In this document: positions 1 to 10,044 of the stretch, piece after piece | How positions within the stretch are numbered: position 1 is the stretch's first letter | Layout: every line of letters starts with the position of its first letter | DNA from: Natronoarchaeum rubrum | GTDB lineage: Archaea; Halobacteriota; Halobacteria; Halobacteriales; Natronoarchaeaceae | Reading direction: 5' to 3' | Assembly (NCBI RefSeq): GCF_024494695.1 | Contig: NZ_JANHDP010000001.1 | Span: 124,001 to 188,000, forward strand | Length of the DNA stretch: 64,000 nt | Program-made: the position numbers and the translations under genes | Notes under the pieces: model-generated | The model's input: the letters and a program-made list of their open reading frames with translations, nothing else | Databases searched by the model: none | What the model was told of the DNA's origin: nothing

Positions 1-319
1 GAGAGGACAGCGACTGGCCGTAGGCGTCCTTGTCCTGCCAGCCGATGTTGGTCGAGAGGCCGTCGTCGTGCATCATCTTCGTCGTCGGGGCGCCGACGCG
101 GGATTTCTCGTCTTTCTCGGCGGCGTCGAACGCGCGCCACTCCGGCCCGCGGTCGATCTCGTCTTCCTCCACGACGAGCCCGCAGTCGGCACACACCGTC
201 TCGCCGCGCTCCTCGTCCGAGACGAGCTTGCCGCCACACTCAGGACAGGCGAGGCTCTCGGATTCGGACTCGGTCGATCGCTCGTCGCTCGTGCGCTCTC
301 GGATGCTGGTGTCGGTCAT
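1..319 (-). CDS. tfb: Transcription initiation factor IIB (TFB), N-terminal part, cut by window edge
   Basis: This is the first 106 residues of a TFB, the archaeal TFIIB homologue that binds the TBP-TATA complex and recruits RNA polymerase. After an acidic, Ser-rich leader a zinc ribbon is visible: a CPEC pair at residues 25-28 and a CADC pair at 43-46. The B-reader/B-finger segment follows (RGPEWRAFD near residue 58). The two cyclin-like core repeats lie beyond the window. The ATG is taken because translation from it runs straight into the ribbon. Haloarchaea carry several TFB paralogues, and which one this is cannot be told. It is divergent from gatC. Confidence 0.93.
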   Translation of the reverse strand, partial: MTDTSIRERTSDERSTESESESLACPECGGKLVSDEERGETVCADCGLVVEEDEIDRGPEWRAFDAAEKDEKSRVGAPTTKMMHDDGLSTNIGWQDKDAYGQSLSS

Positions 320-668
320 TGTGGTGCTGGTGAGACAGCCGGGGCTGGGAAACCCTCAATCACACTGTTATGTTGTATCTCCAGCGACTTAAAATATTCG
401 GTCGTGACGGCGTCTGCCGGCGATTCACGACAATCATCAGGTTTGTCTAAGCCTCGTCAGAACGCCGCCGTCAGGACGCGTCGACCCGCGGCTCACGCTC
501 CGTCGAAAGACCCCAGGCGGTCGACCCTGCGGCCCGATGCGTTGCTCGTCCTGCCAGTGGCTCGTGCGGTCGCGAAGTCGGTATGACGGACCGCGTACCC
601 GCGGTCGACGCAGTGGACGAGGGCCCGTAATCGAAATGCTTACTCCCGGCCCGCCAGTTCCTCCGTGC
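320..668. other. Intergenic region between divergent tfb and gatC
   Basis: No credible gene lies in these 349 bases; the open frames across it are GC-rich shadows. The left part is the AT-richest stretch nearby. On the minus strand it carries a TATA-like ATATTTTAAG at 393-402, which would give tfb a leader of roughly 45 bases. The right part before gatC has no strong TATA box. No stem-loop, tRNA or repeat was recognised. Confidence 0.5.
393..402 (-). promoter_or_regulatory. TATA-like element for tfb
   Basis: ATATTTTAAG on the minus strand lies about 75 bases before the tfb ATG at 319. It is the only strongly AT-rich hexamer in the region. If used, tfb has a transcribed leader, unlike the leaderless pattern of most neighbouring genes. 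Confidence 0.35.
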
Positions 669-947
669 ATGAGCGACACGCCCGCCGGTCCCGAGGAGGT
701 CCGTCACGTCGCCGAGCTGGCGCGGGTCGACCTCGACGACGACACCGTCGACGAGTTCGCCGCGCAGTTCGCGGACATCCTCGACTACTTCGAGACGTTG
801 GACGAGGTGCCCGAAGTCGACCGCGAGGCCGACCTGGTCAACGTGATGCGCCCCGACGAAGAACACGAGGGGCTCACCCAGGACGAAGCCCTGCAGAACG
901 CCGAAGAAACCGAGAACGGCTACTTCAAGGGCCCGAACGTCTCCTGA
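669..947 (+). CDS. gatC: Asp-tRNA(Asn)/Glu-tRNA(Gln) amidotransferase subunit C
   Basis: A 92-residue acidic GatC. In the GatCAB complex this small belt-like subunit wraps GatA and holds it to GatB, so that mischarged Glu-tRNA(Gln) or Asp-tRNA(Asn) is amidated. The family pattern is clear: an N-terminal helix beginning EEVRHVAELARVDL, an FADILDYFE helix, then an extended tail with NVMRPDE and a final GYFKGP. The ATG at 669 is chosen because it begins just before the first conserved helix. The stop is two bases before the gatA start, so the pair is almost certainly co-translated. No gatB is present in the window. Confidence 0.95.
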   Translation: MSDTPAGPEEVRHVAELARVDLDDDTVDEFAAQFADILDYFETLDEVPEVDREADLVNVMRPDEEHEGLTQDEALQNAEETENGYFKGPNVS

Positions 948-949
948 TC

Positions 950-2218
950 ATGTCGGAAAACATCTTCATCACCGAGGAGTCCGCGACGGGCGACGACGAC
1001 GGCCCGCTCGCGGGCAAGACCGTCGCCGTCAAGGACAACATCTCGACCAAGGGGATTCGGACGACCTGCGGCTCTGCCATGCTGGCGGAGTACGTCCCGC
1101 CGTACGACGCGACCGTCGTCGAGCGCCTCAAGGACGCCGGCGCCGACGTCGCCGGCAAGGCCAACATGGACGAGTTCGGCATGGGGACGACCACCGAAAC
1201 CTCTGCGTTCGGCGCGACCGACAACCCCGCAGCGCCGGGGCACGTCCCCGGCGGCTCCTCGGGCGGGTCCGCCGCCGCGGTTGCCGCGGGCGAGGCCGAC
1301 CTCGCGCTGGGATCGGACACCGGCGGCTCGGTGCGCTGCCCCGCGGCCTTCTGCGGCGTCGTCGGCATCAAGCCGACCTACGGGCTGGTCTCTCGCTACG
1401 GGCTCGTCGCGTACGCCAACAGCTTAGAGCAGATCGGCCCGCTCGCGCCGACCGTCGAGGAAGCCGCGGAACTGCTCGATGCGATCAGCGGCCCCGACCC
1501 GAACGACGCGACGACGCGCGAAGAAGGCGCTGAGTCCGACTACGCCGCGGCGGCCGACGGCGACGTCGACGGGCTGGAGATCGGCGTCCCCACCGAACTC
1601 CTCGACGGCGCGGACGAGGGCGTCGTCGAGCAGTTCTGGAGCGCGATCGACGACCTCGAAGCGCAGGGTGCGAGCTACCACGAAGTGAGCCTTCCGTCCG
1701 TCGAGCACGCCGTCGAGGCGTACTACGTGATCGCGATGTCCGAAGCGTCCTCGAACCTTGCGCGGTTCGACGGCGTCCGCTACGGACACTCCGGCGGGTT
1801 CGAGGGCAACTGGAACGAGGCGTTCTCGAAAGCCCGCCGCGAGGGCTTCGGCGACGAGGTCAAGCGCCGGATCCTGCTCGGCACGTACGCGCTATCGGCC
1901 GGGTATCACGACAAGTACTACAAGAAGGCACAGGACGCCCGTGCGTGGGTCAAACAGGACTTCGACGAGGCGCTCGCCGACGCCGACGTGCTGGCGAGTC
2001 CGACGATGCCGATTCCGCCGTTCGAGCTGGGCGAGAGCCTCGACGACCCCCTGAAGATGTATCTCGCGGACGCCAACACCACGCCCGTCAACTTGGCCGA
2101 CTTGCCCGCCATCTCGGTGCCGGCCGGCGAGACCGACGGGCTGCCGGTCGGGCTGCAGTTGATTGGGCCGGCCTTCGGAGAGGAGACGATCGTTCGCGCG
2201 GCGAGCGCGCTGGACTAA
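950..2218 (+). CDS. gatA: Asp-tRNA(Asn)/Glu-tRNA(Gln) amidotransferase subunit A
   Basis: GatA, 422 residues, is the amidase subunit that hydrolyses glutamine and passes ammonia to GatB. The amidase-signature catalytic set is intact: Lys28 in VAVKDN, the serine pair at 103-104 in PGGSSGGSAA, and Ser127 in DTGGSVRCP. The ATG at 950 follows the gatC stop by two bases. An open frame continues further upstream, but that part only overlaps gatC out of frame and is rejected. The protein is shorter than bacterial GatA (about 480) at the N-terminus, as is common in haloarchaea. Confidence 0.96.
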   Translation: MSENIFITEESATGDDDGPLAGKTVAVKDNISTKGIRTTCGSAMLAEYVPPYDATVVERLKDAGADVAGKANMDEFGMGTTTETSAFGATDNPAAPGHVPGGSSGGSAAAVAAGEADLALGSDTGGSVRCPAAFCGVVGIKPTYGLVSRYGLVAYANSLEQIGPLAPTVEEAAELLDAISGPDPNDATTREEGAESDYAAAADGDVDGLEIGVPTELLDGADEGVVEQFWSAIDDLEAQGASYHEVSLPSVEHAVEAYYVIAMSEASSNLARFDGVRYGHSGGFEGNWNEAFSKARREGFGDEVKRRILLGTYALSAGYHDKYYKKAQDARAWVKQDFDEALADADVLASPTMPIPPFELGESLDDPLKMYLADANTTPVNLADLPAISVPAGETDGLPVGLQLIGPAFGEETIVRAASALD

Positions 2219-2323
2219 GTCATCGAACCCCCGGCCCTACGGTCCCTCGCGAAGACGAATCGCGGGTGTGATGCTCTTTACTGTGCTTTACTGGACAGAA
2301 CGTGACAGCAAAGGTAGGGAAGG

Positions 2324-2330
2324 TTTTATT
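2324..2330 (+). promoter_or_regulatory. TATA-like box of the pilin-like surface protein gene
   Basis: TTTTATT lies 28-34 bases before the ATG at 2358, the spacing expected for leaderless haloarchaeal transcription. The whole 2270-2357 stretch is markedly AT-richer than the flanking genes. Confidence 0.5.
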
Positions 2331-2357
2331 GCGTCATAGCTGTAGATTAGTTATAAT

Positions 2358-5300
2358 ATGAATCATGGTGCCGGCTCCTCCGACGACCGTCGGGGCCTCT
2401 CGCCCGTCGTCGGCATCGTACTGCTGTTCGGGTTAGTACTGTTCGGTGCTACGCTGGTCGCCTTGGGAGGGATGTCGCTGATCGACACGATGCAGACCGA
2501 GTCGTCGCTCGATCGCGCCGAGACGTCGATGCAGCAGGTCGGGACCGACCTCAGCGAGCTCGCGAGTTCACCTGGCGATCGCCAGACGGAACTTACGCTG
2601 GGTGACTTCCAGGAGGGGCAGGCGTCCGTCGCCGACGACGGGGAGATGATCTTCAAGATCAACCCGGGACGAACGGCGGCCGGTAGCTGCGAGGCCCGGA
2701 TGGACATCGGCACGCTCGAGTACGAGCGCGACGGTAGCACCGTCGGTTTTCAGGCGGGTGGCGTCTGGCGATCCGACGGCGGATCGCCGACAATGATCTC
2801 CCAGCCCGATCTGACGATCAGCAAGCAGACGCAGGGCGGTCGCACTGTTCGCTCGATCAACTTCCCGGCGACGAACGTCGACCCGGACAACAGTTCGTTG
2901 TCGGGTTCGACCGTCGAAGCACAACAAAACCGGTCTATCTCCGAGCAGCGCCGAGCCAAAATGCAACGGGACCTGTTTGGCTGCCTCGACGACACCGACC
3001 GGGTCTGGAGCATCGAGATCCGCATCGAGGGGAACCAGTACGCTGATGCCTGGTACCGCTACCTCGAAGAACAGGTCGGCGCAGCCGGAACGGTACGCTG
3101 GGACGGAGACGCGGTCGTGGCGACCTCGCCGCTGGGCGCGCCGGTCCAGCCCGCCGACTTCACGATCGCAAATCCGGACACGTTCGGGGCGCTCCACACC
3201 GGATCTCCGTTCAATCCGAGCAACCTCAACAGGGTGTTCTTCGACGGCTACGACTCGCAGATGGCTCCGTACGACGACAGCGGCGCGTACGACTCCAAGA
3301 CGGGGAAGATCGCCAGCGCCGGTGACGTGACGCTGAACGGCAACTTCGACTTCTACGGGGACGTGTTCGCTGGCGGCTCCATCCACATACCAGGTCGCGG
3401 TAACTCGATCGACGGGGAGGAGCACGAGAACGCGGATGTCGACGCGCCGCCGTCGATCGACGGCGAAATCGTGGACACGATCGACGCGATCGAAACGAAC
3501 GCCGAAAACAGCGATACGAGCGCCATGACCGCCGACGAACTCGTCCTCTCCGAGGGCGGATCGGTCACGCTCTCTTCGGGCGTGTACCACCTCGATACGC
3601 TGACGGTGCCCGAGGACGCCACGCTGACGCTCGACACCTCGTCGGGCGACGTCGTCATCGCCGCCGAAAGCGGGGTGAGCGTCGAGGACGGCGCAACCGT
3701 CGAAGTGATCGGGAGCGACGCCAATCAGGCCCGCATCTTCTCGAGTACCGACGTGACGGTCGACGGCGACGTTACGGTCGCGGGAGATCGCTCCTACAAG
3801 AACTTCTGGTACGCGCCCTCGACCGCCAGCGTCTCGCTGAGCGGCGACGAGTTCACCGGCGTCATCTACGCGCCGGACGCGGAGATGACGCTCGACAGCG
3901 GCCTCGCCGTGTACGGCTCGCTCATCGGCGGCTTCGACGGCCAGATCCGTGACGTCGACTTCCACTACGACAACGCGCTCGAACGGATCGGCGATGGAAC
4001 GACCGCGGTCATCGAGGACGGGCAGGTGACGGGGCCGAGTGACCCCGAACTGGAGTCCTTCGACGCCCGGGCGACAATTCTCGGGAGCGAGTTCTCGAAC
4101 GACGGCCGGAGGGCTGATCTCTATCCGTCGCTAGAGCTGGAGTCCGTAGCCAACGATGACGGCGACCTCGACTCGCTGTCGTACTGGCAGAAGACGAGCA
4201 GCCGCGTGTCGAGTGATGACGAGAGTCTACTCCGCGATCCAGACGGCGAATCGCTGGACGAGGGATACAGCGGATACGATCTGGATCGTCTTGCGTACGG
4301 GGAGTACGGTGAATCGTACCTAGACGACACTGATTCGGAGGACTGTCAGGGGCCTTGGTGGCAAAATGACTGTACGTATCACGAGGATGTCGAATTCGAC
4401 GGATCAGCGGGAGATGAGGTAGAGATTTACGGTGAAGCGACTTCCAGCGGGTACTTCGAAACCCACAGTGTGACCTTGCAGCTGTACCGGTCCGACGGTA
4501 CACTCGTCGCCGAGAACGACAACACGATCACGACGACGCTGCCGGAGGACGGGGAGTACTTCATCCGAGTAACAACCGAGACAGAAGGCGTCTCGTATCG
4601 TCTCGAACTCCGCGAAACGTCGCCAGATGCCGATGATGAGACGTTCTACTACGAGGACGTTACGTTCGACGCGCGCGACGGCGACAACGTGGAAGTCGCC
4701 GTCTCGTCGACCGAGACGTCACCGCGCGTCGAACTGCTCGGACCGTCCGGCGGTCGAGTGGCGGTCGAAGACGGTGGATCCGATGTGACGCTCATCGCGA
4801 ACTCTCTCGCAGAGGGCCAACACACGATTCGCGTATCCAGTACGACCGCCGAAACAGAGTTCGACTACGACATCTCGCTCAAGCGGACGAAGATCGAAAA
4901 CGCCCCGCTCCTCTCGCACGGGCCGATCAGCTTGGATCTGGTTACCAACCCACCGAACTCCAGCGCGACGTATCGAGAGCCGTGGCCGGACCCGCGTCTC
5001 GATGCGCGAGGCTACCCCGGTGCGGGGTGGAACGACGACATCAACCACCCGGCGGTGCCCGAAGTCCGTAGCGAGGACCTGAACGGCCTCGAACCGGGGA
5101 CCGGGTTCTCGGTGGAGATGGACTACCGGTTCCGGCTCTGTGGTGATACCAGAAGCTACGCCGGCACCTCGAAGATGATCGACGGCACGCGCCACTTCGA
5201 GGTCGGTTGTGGATCGAACGACCCGGTCGAATCGACGATCGAGTACGATCCGGGCAGTAGCCAGAATCAGCTGAAGATTCTCCGCGACGGCGACGAAGTT

Positions 5301-5636
5301 CCGCACGTCGAGCCCGCGGGCGGTCAGCGCGGTATGAAGGACATGCTCGGATCGCGACTCAACGCCGACGACACGCTCGAACTCGACGACGGTGAGTTCG
5401 TGATCGCCTTCGAACTGGACGAGACGGGGGCCAACTTCGAGGACGCAGTCGATGGACGTTCCTCGGCAGACTACAACGACGTGGTGATGCTCTACGAGAT
5501 CACCGACGAACACTGGACGGACGGCAGTGGCGAGACGATCACGGAGGGTCCCAACGGCTCGCCGCTTGACGAGAACGAGGACTACACCTACACCGTCAAC
5601 ATCGAGAACAACCAGATCGTCATCGATTCGGAGTAG
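2358..5636 (+). CDS. Large pilin-like surface protein with DUF7289/DUF7305-type regions
   Basis: A 1092-residue acidic protein whose N-terminus looks like a class III (type IV pilin) signal: DDRRG followed by LSPVVG and a long hydrophobic helix (residues 13-40), as cleaved by the prepilin peptidase PibD. The rest is extracellular. Residues about 300-545 form a repetitive beta-rich segment (alternating Thr/Val/Asp runs, ending GVIYAPDAEM and GSLIGGFDG), as in haloarchaeal DUF7305/PilX-like proteins. Residues about 673-760 and 760-850 are two PPC-like beta-sandwich units. The tail is unrecognised. Most haloarchaeal pilins are 100-200 residues, so this is unusually large. The family assignment is from memory of the pattern; the function (adhesion or surface structure) is inference. 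Confidence 0.75.
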   Translation: MNHGAGSSDDRRGLSPVVGIVLLFGLVLFGATLVALGGMSLIDTMQTESSLDRAETSMQQVGTDLSELASSPGDRQTELTLGDFQEGQASVADDGEMIFKINPGRTAAGSCEARMDIGTLEYERDGSTVGFQAGGVWRSDGGSPTMISQPDLTISKQTQGGRTVRSINFPATNVDPDNSSLSGSTVEAQQNRSISEQRRAKMQRDLFGCLDDTDRVWSIEIRIEGNQYADAWYRYLEEQVGAAGTVRWDGDAVVATSPLGAPVQPADFTIANPDTFGALHTGSPFNPSNLNRVFFDGYDSQMAPYDDSGAYDSKTGKIASAGDVTLNGNFDFYGDVFAGGSIHIPGRGNSIDGEEHENADVDAPPSIDGEIVDTIDAIETNAENSDTSAMTADELVLSEGGSVTLSSGVYHLDTLTVPEDATLTLDTSSGDVVIAAESGVSVEDGATVEVIGSDANQARIFSSTDVTVDGDVTVAGDRSYKNFWYAPSTASVSLSGDEFTGVIYAPDAEMTLDSGLAVYGSLIGGFDGQIRDVDFHYDNALERIGDGTTAVIEDGQVTGPSDPELESFDARATILGSEFSNDGRRADLYPSLELESVANDDGDLDSLSYWQKTSSRVSSDDESLLRDPDGESLDEGYSGYDLDRLAYGEYGESYLDDTDSEDCQGPWWQNDCTYHEDVEFDGSAGDEVEIYGEATSSGYFETHSVTLQLYRSDGTLVAENDNTITTTLPEDGEYFIRVTTETEGVSYRLELRETSPDADDETFYYEDVTFDARDGDNVEVAVSSTETSPRVELLGPSGGRVAVEDGGSDVTLIANSLAEGQHTIRVSSTTAETEFDYDISLKRTKIENAPLLSHGPISLDLVTNPPNSSATYREPWPDPRLDARGYPGAGWNDDINHPAVPEVRSEDLNGLEPGTGFSVEMDYRFRLCGDTRSYAGTSKMIDGTRHFEVGCGSNDPVESTIEYDPGSSQNQLKILRDGDEVPHVEPAGGQRGMKDMLGSRLNADDTLELDDGEFVIAFELDETGANFEDAVDGRSSADYNDVVMLYEITDEHWTDGSGETITEGPNGSPLDENEDYTYTVNIENNQIVIDSE

Positions 5637-5687
5637 CTCGCCCGAAACCGGCGTCACCTCGACGCCGAATTCCGAACGTAGCGGCTC

Positions 5688-7133
5688 TCAGAAGTGATAC
5701 TCGACGCCGTCGGCCGTATCCTCGACGGTGACGCCGAGCGCCGCTAGCTCGTCGCGCAACTCGTCCGCCCGCTCGTAGTTGCCTGCCTCGCGCTCGTTCT
5801 CTCGCACCTCGACGACGAGTTCGACCAGTTCCTCTGCCAGACGCGCCGTGCCGTCCGCTTCGCCCGCCAGCGCGAAGCCCAGCGCGTCACCGCCGAACTC
5901 CTCGAACGTCTCGACGGCGTCACACAGCGCGCGGTAGTCGTACTCGTCGCGCTCGTCGACGTGGCGGTGGACCGCCGTCGCGACCGAGAGCAGCGCCGCG
6001 ATCGCCTCGCGGGTGTTGAAATTGTCGTTCATCGCCTCGGCGAATTCCTCGCGAGCCTCGGCGACGGCGTCGCGCAACTCGTCGTCTTCGACTTTCGTCC
6101 GGGCGTCGACGTCGTCCGCTGCGTCGACCGCGGTGCGGTAACCCCGTTCGAGCCGCTCCCAGCGCTCGACCGCTTCGTCGAGAGCGGCCTCGCTGTACGT
6201 CTGGGTGTTGTCGTAGGCCGCCGACAGCAGGAACATGCGGATCGCGTTCGGGCCGAACTCCGAGACGGCGTTCCGGATCGTAAAGTAGTTCTCCAGACTC
6301 GAAGACATCTTCTCGCCCGCAGTTTCGAGCAGGTCGACGTGCAACCAGTAGCTGGCGAACTGCTCGCCGGTGGCGGCCTCGCTCTGGGCGATCTCGTTTT
6401 CGTGGTGGGGAAAGACGAGGTCGCGCCCGCCGACGTGGACGTCGATCGAATCGCCCAGGTGGGTCGTGCTCATCGCCGAGCACTCGATGTGCCAACCCGG
6501 GCGGCCCTCACCCCACGGCGAGTCCCAGGTTTCGCCCCCTGAAGGGGCGTCGTCGGGATGGGCTTCGCCGGCTTTCCAGAGCGCGAAGTCGGCGGGGTTG
6601 CGCTTCTCGGAGCGCTCGTCGGGGTCGCCCTGCTGTTCGATGTCCGCCAGGCTCTGGTTCGAGAGCTTGCCGTACTCCTCGAACTCCGAGACGTCGAAGT
6701 ACACCGAGCCGTTGGCCTCGTAGGCGTAGCCCTTCTCGACCAGGGTCTCGACCATCCCGACGATTTCGGGAACGTGCTCGCTGACGCGGGGGTAGACGTC
6801 CGCGCGCTTGAGGTTGAGCGAGCGCATGTCGGTCAGCACTTCCTCGACGAAGTGGCGGGCGACATCCGGTTCGCTCTCGCCGAGTTCGTCCTCGCCGACG
6901 CGCGCGACGATCTTCTCGTTGACGTCGGTGAAGTTCTCGACGTGCCGGACGTCGTAGCCCAACTGCTCCAGCCAGCGGTGCATCACGTCGACGTGAACCC
7001 ACGACCTGGCGTGTCCGAGGTGTGCGAGGTCCGAGACCGTCAGGCCGCAGTAGTACAGCAGCACGGAGTCGGGGTCTTGGGGCTCGAACGGCTCTCGCTC
7101 GCCGGTCAACGAGTTCGATACGTGCAGCGTCAT
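5688..7133 (-). CDS. cysS: Cysteinyl-tRNA synthetase
   Basis: CysRS, 481 residues, a class I synthetase that charges tRNA(Cys). The first zinc ligand is Cys29 in YYCGLTVSD, and the HIGH box is HLGHA at 38-42. The second zinc cysteine is in WHIECSAMS, and the zinc His and Glu are in FPHHENEIAQSE. KMSSS is at residues 275-279. The C-terminal helical anticodon-binding half is complete and ends with a short IGC-like tail (ADELRDELAALG). Length is normal for the family. The gene converges on the pilin-like gene, with only 51 bases between the stops. Confidence 0.97.
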   Translation of the reverse strand: MTLHVSNSLTGEREPFEPQDPDSVLLYYCGLTVSDLAHLGHARSWVHVDVMHRWLEQLGYDVRHVENFTDVNEKIVARVGEDELGESEPDVARHFVEEVLTDMRSLNLKRADVYPRVSEHVPEIVGMVETLVEKGYAYEANGSVYFDVSEFEEYGKLSNQSLADIEQQGDPDERSEKRNPADFALWKAGEAHPDDAPSGGETWDSPWGEGRPGWHIECSAMSTTHLGDSIDVHVGGRDLVFPHHENEIAQSEAATGEQFASYWLHVDLLETAGEKMSSSLENYFTIRNAVSEFGPNAIRMFLLSAAYDNTQTYSEAALDEAVERWERLERGYRTAVDAADDVDARTKVEDDELRDAVAEAREEFAEAMNDNFNTREAIAALLSVATAVHRHVDERDEYDYRALCDAVETFEEFGGDALGFALAGEADGTARLAEELVELVVEVRENEREAGNYERADELRDELAALGVTVEDTADGVEYHF

Positions 7134-7238
7134 CTGCCGGTCGTTTCACGTAGCGGGCGCTTGAATCCGTCGGAGTCCCGACTCCCCTCGCGGCCCACTC
7201 GAAAGCCCCAAACCGGCACCGTCCTACCGGACTGATAG

Positions 7239-8177
7239 ATGCCGACAGGCGCGATCCCGAACCAGTCGCTTCCGGGTGGTATCGACCTCTACGCCACGCT
7301 CGAGAGCGGGCAGTCGTATCTCTGGCGCCGCGAGGACGGGCGGATGTACGAGGACGCTCCGGAGGGCCAGCCGTGGTACTGCACCGTGATCGACGACGAG
7401 GTGCTGCGGGTTCGGCAGACTGCCGACGCGATCGAGTGGGAGAGCACCGGCGACGCCGAGGACACGGTTCGAACGCTCCTGCGCCTCGACGACGATCTCC
7501 CGTCGATCTTCGAGGTCGCGCCCGACGATCCTCTGATTGCGGAGGCCTACGACTACGCCCGCGGGCTGCGCCTCGTCGACGATCCGCCCTTCCCGACGCT
7601 GATCGCCTTTATCTGCTCCCAGCAGATGCGCGTCGCGCGCATCCACACGATGGTGTCGACGCTGGCCCGCGAGTACGGCGACGCGGTCGAGTTTCAGGGG
7701 CGGACGTATCACGCGTTTCCGACGCCCGACCAGCTCGCGACCGCGACGGAGGCGGAACTGCGAGAGCTGGGGCTGGGCTACCGGGCGCCCTACGTCGTCC
7801 GGACCGCCGAGATGGTCGCCGGTGGCGAGGCGCACCCGCGCGACGCCGAGGGCCTACCGTACGAGGAGGCCCGGGAGGAGCTGACGCGGTTCGTCGGCGT
7901 CGGCGACAAGGTGGCCGACTGCGTGTTGCTGTTCTCGCTCGGGTATCTGGAGGCCGTGCCGCTGGACACCTGGATCAAGACTGCCGTCGAGGACTACTAC
8001 CCCGAGTGCGATCGTGGGAACTACCGAGACACCTCGCGCGCGATCCGGGAGGCGTTTGGTGTCTCCGAGAGCGAAGCGATCGGAGGCTCGTCAGAGCCGC
8101 GCTCTGACGGTGGAGGGTACGCCGGGTACGTTCAGACGTACGTGTTTCACTACCTCCGGACGCGCGACGAGGCGTGA
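7239..8177 (+). CDS. ogg: OGG1-like 8-oxoguanine DNA glycosylase/lyase (HhH-GPD)
   Basis: A 312-residue base-excision repair glycosylase. Residues 1-115 match an OGG N-terminal beta domain (LESGQSYLWRRE). The HhH-GPD domain follows: ICSQQMRVARIHTM, the helix-hairpin-helix FVGVGDKVADCVLL with the expected Schiff-base Lys, and the catalytic Asp in VPLDTWIK. This is the OGG1/AlkA-like arrangement rather than the Nth type, and no Fe-S cysteine cluster is seen at the C-terminus. Its likely role is excision of oxidised guanine; DNA-3-methyladenine glycosylase activity is the alternative. The gene is divergent from cysS, 105 bases apart. Confidence 0.88.
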   Translation: MPTGAIPNQSLPGGIDLYATLESGQSYLWRREDGRMYEDAPEGQPWYCTVIDDEVLRVRQTADAIEWESTGDAEDTVRTLLRLDDDLPSIFEVAPDDPLIAEAYDYARGLRLVDDPPFPTLIAFICSQQMRVARIHTMVSTLAREYGDAVEFQGRTYHAFPTPDQLATATEAELRELGLGYRAPYVVRTAEMVAGGEAHPRDAEGLPYEEAREELTRFVGVGDKVADCVLLFSLGYLEAVPLDTWIKTAVEDYYPECDRGNYRDTSRAIREAFGVSESEAIGGSSEPRSDGGGYAGYVQTYVFHYLRTRDEA

Positions 8178-8278
8178 TCTGACCGCTCTTCTCCCTGAAT
8201 TTTGTTCGAGGGCGTTCGAGCTGTTCGTAGCCGGGTCGGTAGCTGGGTGTCAGGAAGCGGGTCGTCCGGTCCGGACCC

Positions 8279-9411
<1,133 letters not shown>

Positions 9412-9415
<4 letters not shown>

Positions 9416-9897
9416 GGCGAGACCGAGAGGCGATCGTCGTCGTCGCCGTCGCTCATCTGCAGCCCGCGATCCTTGTAGGTGTCCATCACGTAGTGGGTCA
9501 CCGTCTGGGTGATCTCGGGCACCGGCGCGACTTTGTCGCTGATGAACTTCGAGACCTCCTGCATCGACTCGCCTTCGACTTCCATCTCGAAGTCGTAGTC
9601 GCCGCTGACGAGCCGCAGGGTCGTCACCTGCGGGAACTTGGCGAGCCGCTCGGCGATATCGCCGTAGCTCGTCTCGCGGTCGAGCGTGACGTTGAGTTCG
9701 ACCGACGCCCGCACGCGCTCCTCGGCGACCTTGTTCCAGTCGACGACCGCCTGATACCCCTTGATCACGCCCTCGTCTTCGAGCGCCTCGACGGTCGCCA
9801 CGACCTCGTCCTCGTCGAGATCGGTCATCCGGGCGAGGTCCGCCGTCGAGTAGCGGGCGTTCTCTAAGAGCAGATCGAGGAGTTCGCGCTTGCTCAT
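9412..9897 (-). CDS. Lrp/AsnC family transcriptional regulator
   Basis: A 161-residue Lrp-like regulator. An N-terminal winged helix-turn-helix (residues 1-50, ending DEGVIKGYQAVVDW) is followed by a RAM/AsnC effector domain with VTTLRLVSGDYDF. The internal ATG at 9897 is preferred over an upstream start because it begins directly with the first HTH helix (MSKRELLDLLL). The downstream aminotransferase overlaps by four bases, so this protein probably controls, and may sense the amino acid handled by, that enzyme. A weak TATA-like CTTTTGTG lies about 28 bases upstream. Confidence 0.93.
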
Positions 9898-10044
9898 ACC
9901 ACAGGGAGACGAAGGCGACCACAAAAGGGTTTCTGCATCGCGAAGGTGCGTTTCGTATGGAGATTCGGGAACGAGTGGAGATAATTCATCGTACTCACAC
10001 TCGGGGAAAGAATAATGTCGCCGTGCTATCGAACTAGCGGCACG

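Noticed and set aside
2568..3965. A 465-codon frame antisense to the large pilin-like gene
   Set aside because: Valine/Arg/Asp shadow pattern and no recognisable domain; the plus-strand protein has coherent domains.
9416..9922. Upstream extension of the aminotransferase through the Lrp gene
   Set aside because: The other frame is a clear Lrp/AsnC protein and the ATGA overlap fixes the aminotransferase start.
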